Assembly: GCF_004799515.1 (NCBI RefSeq)
Contig: NZ_SSMX01000028.1
Location: forward strand, 1 to 42,063
From: Phenylobacterium sp.
Lineage (GTDB): Bacteria > Pseudomonadota > Alphaproteobacteria > Caulobacterales > Caulobacteraceae
Reading direction: 5' to 3'
DNA length: 42,063 nt
Made by a program: the position numbers and the translations under genes. This document shows positions 34,222 to 42,063 of this stretch, in pieces. The notes under the pieces are model-generated. The model was given only the letters and a program-made list of their open reading frames with translations, did no database searches and had not been told where the DNA came from. Numbering within the stretch: position 1 is the stretch's first letter; each line of letters starts with the position of its first letter.

Positions 34222-35177
34222 GCGTCCACGCTTTCCAACCGGTACGCCTCTCCGTCCCATCCCAGCACCCGCGTCACCGACCGGATGCGACGGCCCGTGG
34301 GCGTGCGCTCGATGAAGACCACCAGGTTGATGGCCTGAGCGATGGCGCGATAGGGCACGCGCTGCGTCACCTCGCCGATCAGGTCTTCCAGACGCGTCAG
34401 GGCCTCGGCCGCGCTGTTGGCGTGGATCGTCGCCAGGCCGCCCGGGTGCCCCGTGTTCCACGCTTTCAAAAGGTCCAGCGCTGAGCCGTCGCGGACCTCG
34501 CCGATGATGATCCGGTCGGGCCGCAGGCGCAGAGTGTCGCGCACCAGGTCGGTCATGGTCACCGCCGGCTCCGTGCGCTTGGTCAGCATTTCGAGCTTGT
34601 CCGCCGCGGCGCACTGCAGCTCGGCAATGTCCTCGATCAGCACCACGCGGTCCGCCGCGAATGCCGGTTCGGCGAGGATGGCATTCGCCAGCGTGGTCTT
34701 GCCTGACCCGGTGCCACCGGCGATCAGCAGGTTCTGGCGGCTTTCAGCGGCCACCCGGAGCAAGGCCGCCTGCCCGGCCGTGAGGATGTGCTGGGCGACA
34801 TAGTCGTCCAGCGTAAAGACCACCTCCGGCCGCTTGCGGATGGCGAAGGCCGGGCTGGCCACGATGGGCATGAAGGCGCCCTGAAAGCGCTCGCCGGTCT
34901 CCGGCAGGGTGGCGCTGATCCTCGGCCGATCACGGGTCACCACCTCGCCGACATGGTCCGCCAGCAGGCGCAGGATGCGGTCGGCGTCAGAGGCCGCCAG
35001 GCTCTGGCCGGTGAAGGAACGCCCCTCCCCGATCCGGTCGATCCAGATCTTGCCATCTGGATTGACCATGACCTCCACCACCAGACGGTCGGCCAAAGCC
35101 TCGGCGATGACCGGCCCCATGGCCTGGCGTAGCGCGGCGACCTTGCGGTCAGCGGTCACCGAGTTCGTCGCGGTCAT
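34218..35177 (-). CDS. trbB: TrbB, VirB11-type conjugation ATPase
   Basis: A 319-residue traffic ATPase that would power assembly of a type IV secretion pore from the cytoplasmic side. Walker A is GGTGSGKT (154-161). The Asp box (VVLIEDIAELQ), Walker B (RIIIGEVRDGSALDLL) and His box (HPGGLATIHANSA) are all intact. The ATG at 35177 has GAGGAG 7 nt upstream; the frame's longer extension is antisense noise inside traG. It starts 10 nt after traG. Normally trbC and the rest of the trb operon follow; here none does. Confidence 0.94.
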   Translation of the reverse strand: MTATNSVTADRKVAALRQAMGPVIAEALADRLVVEVMVNPDGKIWIDRIGEGRSFTGQSLAASDADRILRLLADHVGEVVTRDRPRISATLPETGERFQGAFMPIVASPAFAIRKRPEVVFTLDDYVAQHILTAGQAALLRVAAESRQNLLIAGGTGSGKTTLANAILAEPAFAADRVVLIEDIAELQCAAADKLEMLTKRTEPAVTMTDLVRDTLRLRPDRIIIGEVRDGSALDLLKAWNTGHPGGLATIHANSAAEALTRLEDLIGEVTQRVPYRAIAQAINLVVFIERTPTGRRIRSVTRVLGWDGEAYRLESVDA

Positions 35178-35187
35178 GCAAAGCTCC

Positions 35188-37140
35188 TCAAACCAAGCCG
35201 TCGTCGTCCGCGGCCGTGCGGATCGCGTGCGCGGCGTGGAACGTCGCGTAGTCGTCGGGATCGATCCCCGCCGGCGCGGAAGGCGGAGCGACGCCGACAA
35301 AGGCAGGCGGCGGATCGCCGACTGCGCGCACCCCCAGCCAGTCGATGTGGGCGCGCCCCGGCAGGTCCGGGGCGCCGGGCATCTGCTGGTAGGCGGCAGG
35401 CTGGCCATGGAAGTAGTCGCCAGTCCGCGCCTTGAAGAACGGCTCCTCGTAGTAGCGGATCTTGTCCGCCCGGATCGGCTTGCAGTTGTTGACGAACAGG
35501 AACTGCTGGCGGTCATCGAGCCCGCGCACGTCCTCCTCGGAGAGGATGTAGCGCTGCTGCTCGGACTGCGAGGTCGAACGGTGCGCCCGGCTGAACAGGC
35601 TGCGCGGGTCGCTGAAGCTGTCGCGCAACTCCAGCGCCTTGCCGGCGCGGCGCGTGACCTTCTCGATGCTGGTCGGCTCCGACGTCGCAAAGGCAGCGGT
35701 GATGTGCATGTTGTCGAAGAGCGAGGTCTTGTCGCCGTACTTCGAGAACACGTCGTTGAAGCTCTGGCAGATCAAGTGGGCCGTGATCCCGTAGCCCGCC
35801 ATTTCGCCCATCGCGTTCTCGAGGAACGGGAGGGCCCCAAGCTTCGGAAACTCGTCCAGCAGCAGTAGCAGCCGATGCAGCTTTCGCCGCCCGCGACTGT
35901 CGGCGTGCTCGCTCTCCATCAGACTATTGATGGTCTGGCGGGTGAACACCCGCACCAGGAACGCCAGCCGGTCGGCGTGGGCCTGCGGGGTGATGATGTA
36001 GAAGCTCACCGGCGCGGCCGAGCAGACCAGGTCGCCGATCGAGAAGTCCGACCAGCTGGTGGCGTATTCCACCAACGGATCGGCCCAAAGAGTCAGCGAG
36101 GACCGGCAGGTCGCCAGCACGCTCGACTTCACGCGCTCGTCCATGCTGGCCAGCGATCGGGCGCCCAGCAGGACCTCCGGATGGATCTCCGGGATCGGCT
36201 GTCCCTCGCCGTCACGGGCCAGCCCGTCGGCCGCATGTAGGTCCGGGCGATGACGGTGATGGGTGTGCATCATCGCGTGCAGGGTCGGCTCGATGTTGAT
36301 CATCAACCGGCGCACCTGGGCGAGGTTTTTGCGCTCGTCAGGCTCGGTGTAGAGGACGTGCAGGATCACCGCGGTGAAGAAGTCCGTCGCGCTCTGATCC
36401 CAGAAGCTGAGGTCACCGGCTTTGCGCCCCAGCGGATCCACGAGGATCCCGACCACGTTCTGGATGTCAGCGATTTCCATAAGGCCCTTGCGCACCTCGA
36501 ACAGCGGGTTCCAGCGCACCGTGTTCGGGTCCGTGGGCGCGAAATAGAAGACGTGGCTGAACTGCTTCCGATGGTCGGCGGTGATGTGCCAGAGCTCTCC
36601 CTTGCGGTCATAGGCAAAGACGCTCTGCGGCCATGCCGTCAGGGTCGGGATCACGTGGCCGGCCCCCTTGCCGCTCCGCGAGGCGCCGACGATGATGGCG
36701 TGCTCCACGCCGTCATAGGTCAGGTATCGGCCGTCGAACCGGCCCAGCACCCGCCCGCGTATCGCCCCCTTGGGATCGATCAGCTTGGCGCGCCGGACAT
36801 CCTCGGCGCCCGCCCAGGCGTCGGCCCCGAACGCCGGCGGGCTGCGGCGGAAACGGCGGGCGGCCCCGATCGCCATCCCGACCGGGATCATCGCCGCCGC
36901 CAGGCCCCAAAGGCTCGCCATGTCGAACGCCTTTGGATAGCGCCCGGCATAGTGCGCGTACCATCCCAGGATCGCCCAAGGCGGATAGATCCGCACACCC
37001 CCGAGATCGACCAGGCCGCCGCCGAATTCATGCGGGTAGTGGAAGGCCCCGGCGACCTGCTGCGTCGCTGTCATCAGCCCGGCCGCAAGCGCCAGAGCGG
37101 CCAGCGGTATGACGACGCGGGAACGCTTGGACAGGGTCAC
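35188..37140 (-). CDS. traG: TraG/VirD4-type coupling protein
   Basis: A 650-residue type IV coupling protein. Two N-terminal membrane helices (about 10-27 and 75-95) precede the cytoplasmic ATPase. Walker A is GASRSGKG (152-159) and Walker B is LLLLLDEFPKLG, with QSFNDVFSKYG after it. It docks the relaxase-DNA complex to the secretion channel. It is 9 nt downstream of the relaxase gene, so relaxase, traG and trbB form one leftward operon. Confidence 0.95.
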   Translation of the reverse strand: MTLSKRSRVVIPLAALALAAGLMTATQQVAGAFHYPHEFGGGLVDLGGVRIYPPWAILGWYAHYAGRYPKAFDMASLWGLAAAMIPVGMAIGAARRFRRSPPAFGADAWAGAEDVRRAKLIDPKGAIRGRVLGRFDGRYLTYDGVEHAIIVGASRSGKGAGHVIPTLTAWPQSVFAYDRKGELWHITADHRKQFSHVFYFAPTDPNTVRWNPLFEVRKGLMEIADIQNVVGILVDPLGRKAGDLSFWDQSATDFFTAVILHVLYTEPDERKNLAQVRRLMINIEPTLHAMMHTHHRHRPDLHAADGLARDGEGQPIPEIHPEVLLGARSLASMDERVKSSVLATCRSSLTLWADPLVEYATSWSDFSIGDLVCSAAPVSFYIITPQAHADRLAFLVRVFTRQTINSLMESEHADSRGRRKLHRLLLLLDEFPKLGALPFLENAMGEMAGYGITAHLICQSFNDVFSKYGDKTSLFDNMHITAAFATSEPTSIEKVTRRAGKALELRDSFSDPRSLFSRAHRSTSQSEQQRYILSEEDVRGLDDRQQFLFVNNCKPIRADKIRYYEEPFFKARTGDYFHGQPAAYQQMPGAPDLPGRAHIDWLGVRAVGDPPPAFVGVAPPSAPAGIDPDDYATFHAAHAIRTAADDDGLV

Positions 37141-37149
37141 GGCGGGCTC

Positions 37150-38646
37150 CTATCGGCCTGGGAAAAGAGTGCGGATCAGGCCGCGCCCTTCGTTGCGGTT
37201 GAGGCGGTCGATGGCGGCCTTACGCGCCGGCGCCGGGTAGCGGGCGAGAGCCTCGCGCGCGGGCGATCCCACATCGCGAATGAAGCGAGTCGCGTCCGGT
37301 GAATGGGCAGGAACACGGAGCTGCCGCTGGCCAAGTTCCCGGGCCACGACAAGGTCATTGACCGTCCGTGTCGCCCCCTCGATCCGCCGATCCATCCGCT
37401 TGATCTTGCGCACCAAGGTGCGCCGCTCGCGGGCCGCATCCGCCGCCCGGTCGAGGTCGGGCTGGCGTCGCGCTGCGACCGCCGCTTGCCCAGCAGGTGA
37501 GCGCAGCCACGCCTGGCGAAACTGCAGCCGCAAGTCGGCGCGCCGCGCGTCCTGACGGACCTTTGCCAAGGCGTTCAGCTCAGCATGCTTGGCCCAGATC
37601 ATGCGCGCCGGATTGCGGATCCAGGCAACGAGGCCGAGCCGCTGGTTGCGTATCCGAGCGACCCGCGCCTCCGTCCGCTCCAAGCGCGCCTGGGCCGTCT
37701 TCTGGGCCTGGGCATCGTCCCGCAACAACTCCGCCGCGACCCGCCGTTCACCCGCGACGGGCGGGCCGGCGAGCGCCTGGCGTTGGGCCTCCCAAGCGGC
37801 CCGCTCGGCCATCAGGCCGTCGCGCACGCGTTGCCCTTCTGCGACCAGCGCATCGATCGGAGCATCGACCGGGGGCGCTGTCGCTGCGAGCCGATCGGCG
37901 GTGTCCGAATAGTCGCGGCGCGAGCGTTGCGCCTCAGCGTTTCGCGCGTCGACGTCACGGTTCCGATCGCCCCGATCAGTCGCTTCGTTGCGGCGCTCCA
38001 TGGCCGTCACGGACGGCCCCAGATGCTCGGTCGGAGTTCGGTCTATGCCCTGCTCGGCGAGGCTGAGATGCGAGACCTGTGGCGCGTCTGGTCCCAGCTG
38101 ACGACGCAGGTGTTCGTTCTGGATTTCAGCCCACCCGGCGCGCCAGTCGCGGACCTGCTGCGGCGACCACCAGGATGGGTCCTTACGCCCGAATCCATCC
38201 GGCCCGACCCGCCGCGTGGTGACCAGGACGTGGGCATGGAAGTTGCGCTGGTCGCCCTCTTTTCCGGGCCGGTGCATGGCGATGTCGGCGATCATTCCGC
38301 GCGCGACCACATGCTTGGCGACGAAGTCCTGGACCAGGGCGCGACGCTGCTCGAAGTCGAGTTCGTGGGGTAGCGCCAGGAGGATCTCGCGCGCCGGTAC
38401 GGCGTCCTTCCGGCGCTCGCTTTTCTCGGCCGCGTTCCAGAGCACCTCGCGGTTTTGAAAGGCCGCAGGCGCGTCGGCTGGCGCCAGGATCTCGCTGTGC
38501 TCGATGCCCGACTTTCCGGCGAAGTCGAATTCCATCGCCAGGCGCTCGTCAGTCAGAAGCTGGCCTGAGCGGTAGGCGGCGGCAGCCACAGTCGAGCGCC
38601 CGGCGGCGCGCTGGATGGTCTGGACCTGACACAGATACGACGCCAC
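37150..38646 (-). CDS. MobA/MobL (MobQ-type) relaxase
   Basis: A 498-residue relaxase. The HUH nuclease domain is at 1-200: the likely catalytic Tyr25 (AAAAYRSG), the LPHEL strand, and the metal-binding His set His125, His137 and His139 (NFHAHVLVTTR). The C-terminal 300 residues are Arg/Ala-rich helices without the helicase domain of Ti-plasmid TraA, so this is the short MobQ form. It would nick oriT and pilot the strand. The divergent gene at 38925 encodes a partner, and an oriT-like spacer lies between. Confidence 0.94.
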   Translation of the reverse strand: MASYLCQVQTIQRAAGRSTVAAAAYRSGQLLTDERLAMEFDFAGKSGIEHSEILAPADAPAAFQNREVLWNAAEKSERRKDAVPAREILLALPHELDFEQRRALVQDFVAKHVVARGMIADIAMHRPGKEGDQRNFHAHVLVTTRRVGPDGFGRKDPSWWSPQQVRDWRAGWAEIQNEHLRRQLGPDAPQVSHLSLAEQGIDRTPTEHLGPSVTAMERRNEATDRGDRNRDVDARNAEAQRSRRDYSDTADRLAATAPPVDAPIDALVAEGQRVRDGLMAERAAWEAQRQALAGPPVAGERRVAAELLRDDAQAQKTAQARLERTEARVARIRNQRLGLVAWIRNPARMIWAKHAELNALAKVRQDARRADLRLQFRQAWLRSPAGQAAVAARRQPDLDRAADAARERRTLVRKIKRMDRRIEGATRTVNDLVVARELGQRQLRVPAHSPDATRFIRDVGSPAREALARYPAPARKAAIDRLNRNEGRGLIRTLFPGR

Positions 38647-38685
38647 CGCGCGCGTTCCTCTTGAACGGCCTGTGGCCGGGGATCG

Positions 38686-38833
38686 CTAAGGGCAACGCCC
38701 TTGGCTCAAACCGACCGGCAGGCCTTGGCCTGGGTGTGGTTGAGGGTGTCGGGCGCCGCCTGACCGCGGGGTTGGTGGGCGTAGCCCAACCAACCCGTAT
38801 ATGCGCCATTGTCCTCAACTTGCCTCAACTTGC
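38686..38833. other. Candidate origin of transfer (oriT) region
   Basis: The 278-bp gap between the divergent relaxase and mobilization genes holds several structures. AAGGGC-AAC-GCCCTT is at 38688-38702. CAGGCC-TT-GGCCTG is at 38719-38732. A long imperfect hairpin (GGGTTGGT..GGGC / GCCC..ACCAACCC) is at 38769-38796. A tandem 10-bp repeat CTCAACTTGC is at 38814-38833. Position and structure are typical of MobQ oriTs, where an AAGGGCG-like core is common. The nick site is not known. Confidence 0.55.
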
Positions 38834-38924
38834 CTTGACCACCACCATGGACCAGAACGCACGATATTGGTAGGAAAAGTGCGTAGTGCGGTTTCTCGCC
38901 CGCTTTTCTGCTGTGGTGACGGAT

Positions 38925-39596
38925 ATGGACAAGAGACGTCGCAACGCCCGGCCGTCGAAATATCGGCCCCGGACCGATGCCCAGAAGCAACGGCGCCAGC
39001 AGCTTTGGGACGCGCGGGCTGAAGCTCGAAAACGTCGCCAGACTGCAGACGATGAAGCCCGATGGCTGGCGCGACTAGCTGAGTTGGAGACGGCGTTACG
39101 CGATCATGGCCACAACGGGATTCATGGTCGGCGTCACACCCGTCCCCTCGATAGCATCACCGACGACGCCGAGCGCTTCGGCGTGCTGAAGGCGCGCGTC
39201 GAACGGCTCGAAGCCTTGTGGTCGATCGACCGCCGCAAGCGCGAAACGCGCGGCAAGATCATCATCGGTGGCGCGCTGCTTGCCGAACTGATCGACGCGA
39301 CGTTGACCGGCGATCGCACCTTGCTCACCACGGTCCTGGACATCCTCGATCGGCGCGTGGATCTCGCTCGCGATCGCCTCACGGTGCGTGATCTCTTGGG
39401 CGATGCGCCCCTGCCCCTTCGCCCCGGCGGCGAGGTCGCTGAAGACCTATCGACGGCCCTTCAGACCATGGCTAACGACACGCCGGATTTCGATGCTCTG
39501 GTGCAGGAAGCCATGGCCGAAGAAAACGATTTTCGCCCCTCCGACATCGACGGCGACTACGCCGACCTCGACCCCGTCTGGCGGCGCGAAGCCTAA
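38925..39596 (+). CDS. TraD-like mobilization accessory protein
   Basis: About 223 residues from the ATG at 38925 (an in-frame GTG at 38886 would add 13). The N-terminus is very basic (DKRRRNARPSKYRPRTDAQ), then a coiled-coil-like Arg/Glu/Ala helix. A segment RRKRETRGKIIIGGALLAEL resembles TraC/TraD mobilization proteins that help the relaxase at oriT, followed by an acidic tail (DIDGDYADLDPVW). The assignment rests on this segment and on its divergent place next to the relaxase. Confidence 0.65.
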   Translation: MDKRRRNARPSKYRPRTDAQKQRRQQLWDARAEARKRRQTADDEARWLARLAELETALRDHGHNGIHGRRHTRPLDSITDDAERFGVLKARVERLEALWSIDRRKRETRGKIIIGGALLAELIDATLTGDRTLLTTVLDILDRRVDLARDRLTVRDLLGDAPLPLRPGGEVAEDLSTALQTMANDTPDFDALVQEAMAEENDFRPSDIDGDYADLDPVWRREA

Positions 39597-40402
39597 GGTT
39601 CGCCGCTCTTGACGCGCCCGTCGCGGGACACAAACAAGGCGCGCGAAGGATCGCCCGAAGGCGCGACCAGAGATGTCGTCGGCGGACCCTGCGGCTGATC
39701 CTCGGCCGCCGGCCCATTGTCACCAGCCGATGCCGGTCCGACGCGGTTTTCCCCGACGAAAATCGTATCAGGTTGAGCCAGCCGACCGCCCACTCCACCG
39801 GCGCGGCCAGGACCGCCTCCCCGCCCCGTCTCGGCATAGAAGCTATGCGCTCCGATCACGGCCGAGGGCGCCGCGCCGCCGAAGTTCACGAGGCCGGCGG
39901 AGACCTGTCCGGCGCGGGCCCGCCCCGCGACGATGACAGGGTTCTGGAAGTAGCGCGCGCCATGCGTGAGGTCCGGCAGGCGGCCTTCCAGCGCCAGGTT
40001 CAGGATCGTGTCGATCCGAGCCTGGGCCGCAGCCGAGACCGGCGGCAGGCTGCGCCAATCGCCGCCCGCTCGCATCACCGGCTCAAACTGCGACCGCGCG
40101 TTGAGCACGGCATCGATACTGCTGCCCCATCGCCCGTCCTGCAGCCGGTTCAGGATCGTGTAGACGACCCCCGCAAGGCCGGAGTCACCCTGGTTGCCGG
40201 CCTCGGCGTAGGCCACCCGGGCTATCCCGTCGCGTGCGCCTGGAGCGGCAATGGCACGCCCGAGGCCGACGTCAAACTGTGGGGTGGTCGGCAACATCGG
40301 CGAGACCGCGACCGCGGGGCAAGTCACCCCCTCGGGCAGCGGCCCGTTGACCTGCCCGCGCGCGAGGAGCGCGCACAGTCCGGCGATGGCGGCAGGGTCC
40401 AT
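39593..40402 (-). CDS. Cell wall hydrolase (SleB-like), conjugation-associated
   Basis: A 269-residue protein with a SleB/Hydrolase_2-type domain (about 60-190; ARVAYAEAGNQGDSGLAGVV, YTILNRLQDGRWGSSIDAVL, FYAET with the closing aromatic). The tail is Gly/Pro-rich and probably disordered. Such enzymes open peptidoglycan for the transfer apparatus. No clear signal peptide is seen. The ATG at 40402 overlaps the traF stop (TGATG); a GTG one codon earlier is possible. Confidence 0.82.
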   Translation of the reverse strand: MDPAAIAGLCALLARGQVNGPLPEGVTCPAVAVSPMLPTTPQFDVGLGRAIAAPGARDGIARVAYAEAGNQGDSGLAGVVYTILNRLQDGRWGSSIDAVLNARSQFEPVMRAGGDWRSLPPVSAAAQARIDTILNLALEGRLPDLTHGARYFQNPVIVAGRARAGQVSAGLVNFGGAAPSAVIGAHSFYAETGRGGGPGRAGGVGGRLAQPDTIFVGENRVGPASAGDNGPAAEDQPQGPPTTSLVAPSGDPSRALFVSRDGRVKSGEP

Positions 40403-40974
40403 CACTGGCCCCCTTGCGAGGCGACCACGAGGGGCGCGTAGACGCCCAAAACGTCCTGGCGGTCGATGAGACCGAAGTAGCGGCTGTCGAAGCTATTGGG
40501 GACCCGGTCGGAGAAGACGAAGAGTTCGCTCGCCCCGAGCCGCCGGCACCCCTTCCAATGCGGCAGCGCCCTGCCCTCCCGGTCCGCCCGGACGATTGGG
40601 CCCCGGTCGCGGCCGGCGATGACGAGGCGACCGTCCCGGGCGCAGACCTGGTCGCCGGGCCCAGCCGCTACGGTCTTCAACATTGGCACCCGGCGCAGAT
40701 AGGCGAGGTGCGCGTCCGCATAGGGAAAGGCGGCCGCAGGCGCCTTGAAGGCGACGAGACGCCCTACGGCCGCGGCCGCGTCGATCCGCCTGTAAAGTCC
40801 TTCAGGCTCGCTGGCCGTGGTGTTGATGAGAACCTGTGGAGCCGTCGCCAGGAGCGCCGACAGCGCGATAGCGACGCCGATGCTAAGCCCGGCGACCCGA
40901 CCCCATCCGGCGATATGCGGCTGCGGGGTTAGAGCGGAAACGGAGGATGCAGTCATTGGGAACGTCCGGGACAC
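40402..40974 (-). CDS. traF: TraF, conjugative S26-type signal peptidase
   Basis: A 190-residue membrane peptidase. One N-terminal helix (about 27-45) anchors it. The catalytic Ser55 (TTASEPEGLYRR) and Lys100 (RRVPMLKTVAAGPGD) form the S26 dyad, and the closing motif DSRYFGLIDRQDVLG is present. TraF matures and cyclizes TrbC pilin in IncP-type systems. No trbC is visible here. Translation is coupled to the hydrolase gene. An internal ATG at 40956 is an alternative start. Confidence 0.93.
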   Translation of the reverse strand: MSRTFPMTASSVSALTPQPHIAGWGRVAGLSIGVAIALSALLATAPQVLINTTASEPEGLYRRIDAAAAVGRLVAFKAPAAAFPYADAHLAYLRRVPMLKTVAAGPGDQVCARDGRLVIAGRDRGPIVRADREGRALPHWKGCRRLGASELFVFSDRVPNSFDSRYFGLIDRQDVLGVYAPLVVASQGGQ

Positions 40975-40990
40975 GCCGGTGATACGACTG

Positions 40991-41018
40991 ACGCACTATT
41001 TCACCGGTAATAGTGCGT
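40991..41018. repeat. Perfect 10-bp inverted repeat between traF and AbiEii gene
   Basis: ACGCACTATT (40991-41000) and AATAGTGCGT (41009-41018), with loop TCACCGGT. It lies 17 nt upstream of the traF start and 75 nt past the toxin stop. It could be a terminator for the toxin gene or an operator for traF. Confidence 0.6.
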
Positions 41019-41092
41019 TGCAATCGTGACCATAGAGGGCTGTCGCCTCCGTGCTCCGAGTTACCGACGCGCTCGCCGGTCGTTGACGCGTC

Positions 41093-42063
41093 CTATCCGC
41101 CCCGCTTGTGCAGGCGGACGTTCTGCGCCTTCCACTGGAGCATCGGCATCGCGGCGATGCGGGCCTGGATGTCCGGGCCGACCGCGAGGCTAGAGGTGTC
41201 GATTTCCCCACGATCCAGCACGCCATCGAGGAACGCCGTCTCCTCCGGGGACAGGGCGAACAGGGGCGCGAGGCGCGCCCGGCAAGCCGCGACCGATTGT
41301 GCGATCCACGCCTCGACGCCCCCGGCGGCCTCGAACGCGTTCTGGGGCAGACAGATTGCCAGCTTTTGGCGCAGCTCCTTCGGATCGCCGCCGATGTCGT
41401 CGATCGACGCCAGGCGCCAGTCACGTCGGCCAGATGCGCCATAGGCCAACATGGCCGCCTTGATGCGCGTCCAGTCGAGATCGGGGATGTCGAGGATGCG
41501 GCGGGCGTCGAACAGGTCGCGGGCCGCCGTCCGATCAACCAGAGCCACCAGTTTGCTGGCTACCACCTCATGCAGGTTCAGGACCGCAATGCCCCTCGCC
41601 TGCACATCCGCGAGCGCGACGGAGTCGAGCCGATCGACGCCGAAAAGCGGCTGGCGCGCCATGTAGTTGACGTCGACCTCCAGCGTCGCGCCCCCGCCCA
41701 GCGCCGAGGTGAAACGCCCGATCCACTTGCCGCCAGCATGCTCGTCTGGCTGGCGGCGGATGGCGTAGCCCATCGCCGTCAGGAGCCGGTTCAAGGCGGC
41801 GTCAATCGCGGGCCGCTCGGCCTCCATGGTCGCCCGATCAAGGGGGCCGACGTAATTCAGATCGATATCGACCGAGAGCCGAGCGAGCCCGCGATGGAAG
41901 ACGTTGAGCGCAGTCCCGCCCTTGAGCACCAAGCGATCGGCCAGGACCTCATCGCCCGCGATCTCCTGCAGGACGTCGAGGAGCCGCATGACCTTCTCCA
42001 GCGTGCCGGGCTGCAGGCCGGTCTCGCTCGCGAGACGCTGCAGGGTCTGCGCTGAAGGCGCGG
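41093..42063 (-). CDS. AbiEii/AbiGii-type nucleotidyltransferase toxin (5' end outside window)
   Basis: At least 322 residues; the frame is open through the right edge. An N-terminal helix (ETGLQPGTLEKVMRLLDVLQ) precedes the nucleotidyltransferase core with KGGTALNVFH and the metal-binding DID of LSVDIDLNYVG. Further conserved parts are NLHEVVASKLVALVDRTAAR and DLFDARRIL. This is the DUF1814/AbiEii toxin family of type IV toxin-antitoxin and abortive-infection systems. Its AbiEi antitoxin would normally be upstream, outside the window. An internal ATG at 41989 is too far in to be the likely start. Confidence 0.9.
   Translation of the reverse strand, partial: APSAQTLQRLASETGLQPGTLEKVMRLLDVLQEIAGDEVLADRLVLKGGTALNVFHRGLARLSVDIDLNYVGPLDRATMEAERPAIDAALNRLLTAMGYAIRRQPDEHAGGKWIGRFTSALGGGATLEVDVNYMARQPLFGVDRLDSVALADVQARGIAVLNLHEVVASKLVALVDRTAARDLFDARRILDIPDLDWTRIKAAMLAYGASGRRDWRLASIDDIGGDPKELRQKLAICLPQNAFEAAGGVEAWIAQSVAACRARLAPLFALSPEETAFLDGVLDRGEIDTSSLAVGPDIQARIAAMPMLQWKAQNVRLHKRGG

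Noticed and set aside
34218..35690. A 490-codon version of trbB
   Set aside because: The extra 171 codons lie inside traG in a different frame and are Arg/Ser/Thr-rich. The true start at 35177 has a good ribosome binding site and fits the family length.
1..42063. CRISPR arrays, rRNA or tRNA genes, riboswitches
   Set aside because: I scanned for regularly spaced repeats, conserved rRNA segments and cloverleaf arms on both strands and found none I could support.

Overview
The window looks like the chromosome (or a large replicon) of an alphaproteobacterium of the Caulobacteraceae type (Caulobacter, Phenylobacterium or Brevundimonas). I infer this from the high GC, from an imuA-imuB-dnaE2 mutagenesis operon behind a GAAC-N7-GAAC SOS box (the alphaproteobacterial LexA site), from a LOV-HWE histidine kinase, a TonB-dependent receptor, and small families common in that group (DUF6880, DUF3008, DUF5961, GlsB/YeaQ). 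I saw no rRNA, tRNA or CRISPR.

Layout. 1-6.4 kb is ordinary backbone: an SDR cut by the left edge, a DksA/TraR zinc-finger protein, an alpha/beta hydrolase, small stress-type proteins, a DUF6880 protein, an aldo/keto reductase and a LOV-domain blue-light kinase. 6.5-20.25 kb is the most unusual part. The two halves of one exonuclease III gene (xth) lie 12.9 kb apart, in the same orientation and in the right order. Both halves carry the same 9 bp at the break, and joining them there restores the reading frame. The intervening segment holds two degraded IS3-family elements, a relaxase fragment fused in frame to a truncated transposase, an AraC regulator with a DUF885 protein, a decayed ligD paralogue fragment, a TonB-dependent receptor facing a LytS/LytTR two-component system, a secreted protein, a TetR/DUF4267/DoxX unit and a broken alcohol dehydrogenase.

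20.25-33.7 kb is rich in DNA repair genes: an operon ligD-NUDIX-(xth), then ku, an SRAP/YedK abasic-site crosslinking protein, and the SOS operon imuA-imuB-dnaE2. A 130-aa cysteine-rich protein is divergent from imuA and shares its SOS box. LigD and Ku make up bacterial end joining. SRAP, ImuB and DnaE2 handle abasic sites and translesion synthesis. The broken xth was probably the third gene of the ligD operon. Between these lie a MOSC protein, DUF1810 and small stress-type proteins.

33.7-42.06 kb is an incomplete conjugation module: an XRE regulator, trbB, traG (coupling protein), a MobQ-type relaxase, a divergent mobilization protein with an oriT-like spacer between them, a cell-wall hydrolase, traF, and an AbiEii-type toxin cut by the right edge. 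No trbC-trbI genes follow trbB, so as seen here the module can mobilize but has no mating-pore genes unless they lie elsewhere.
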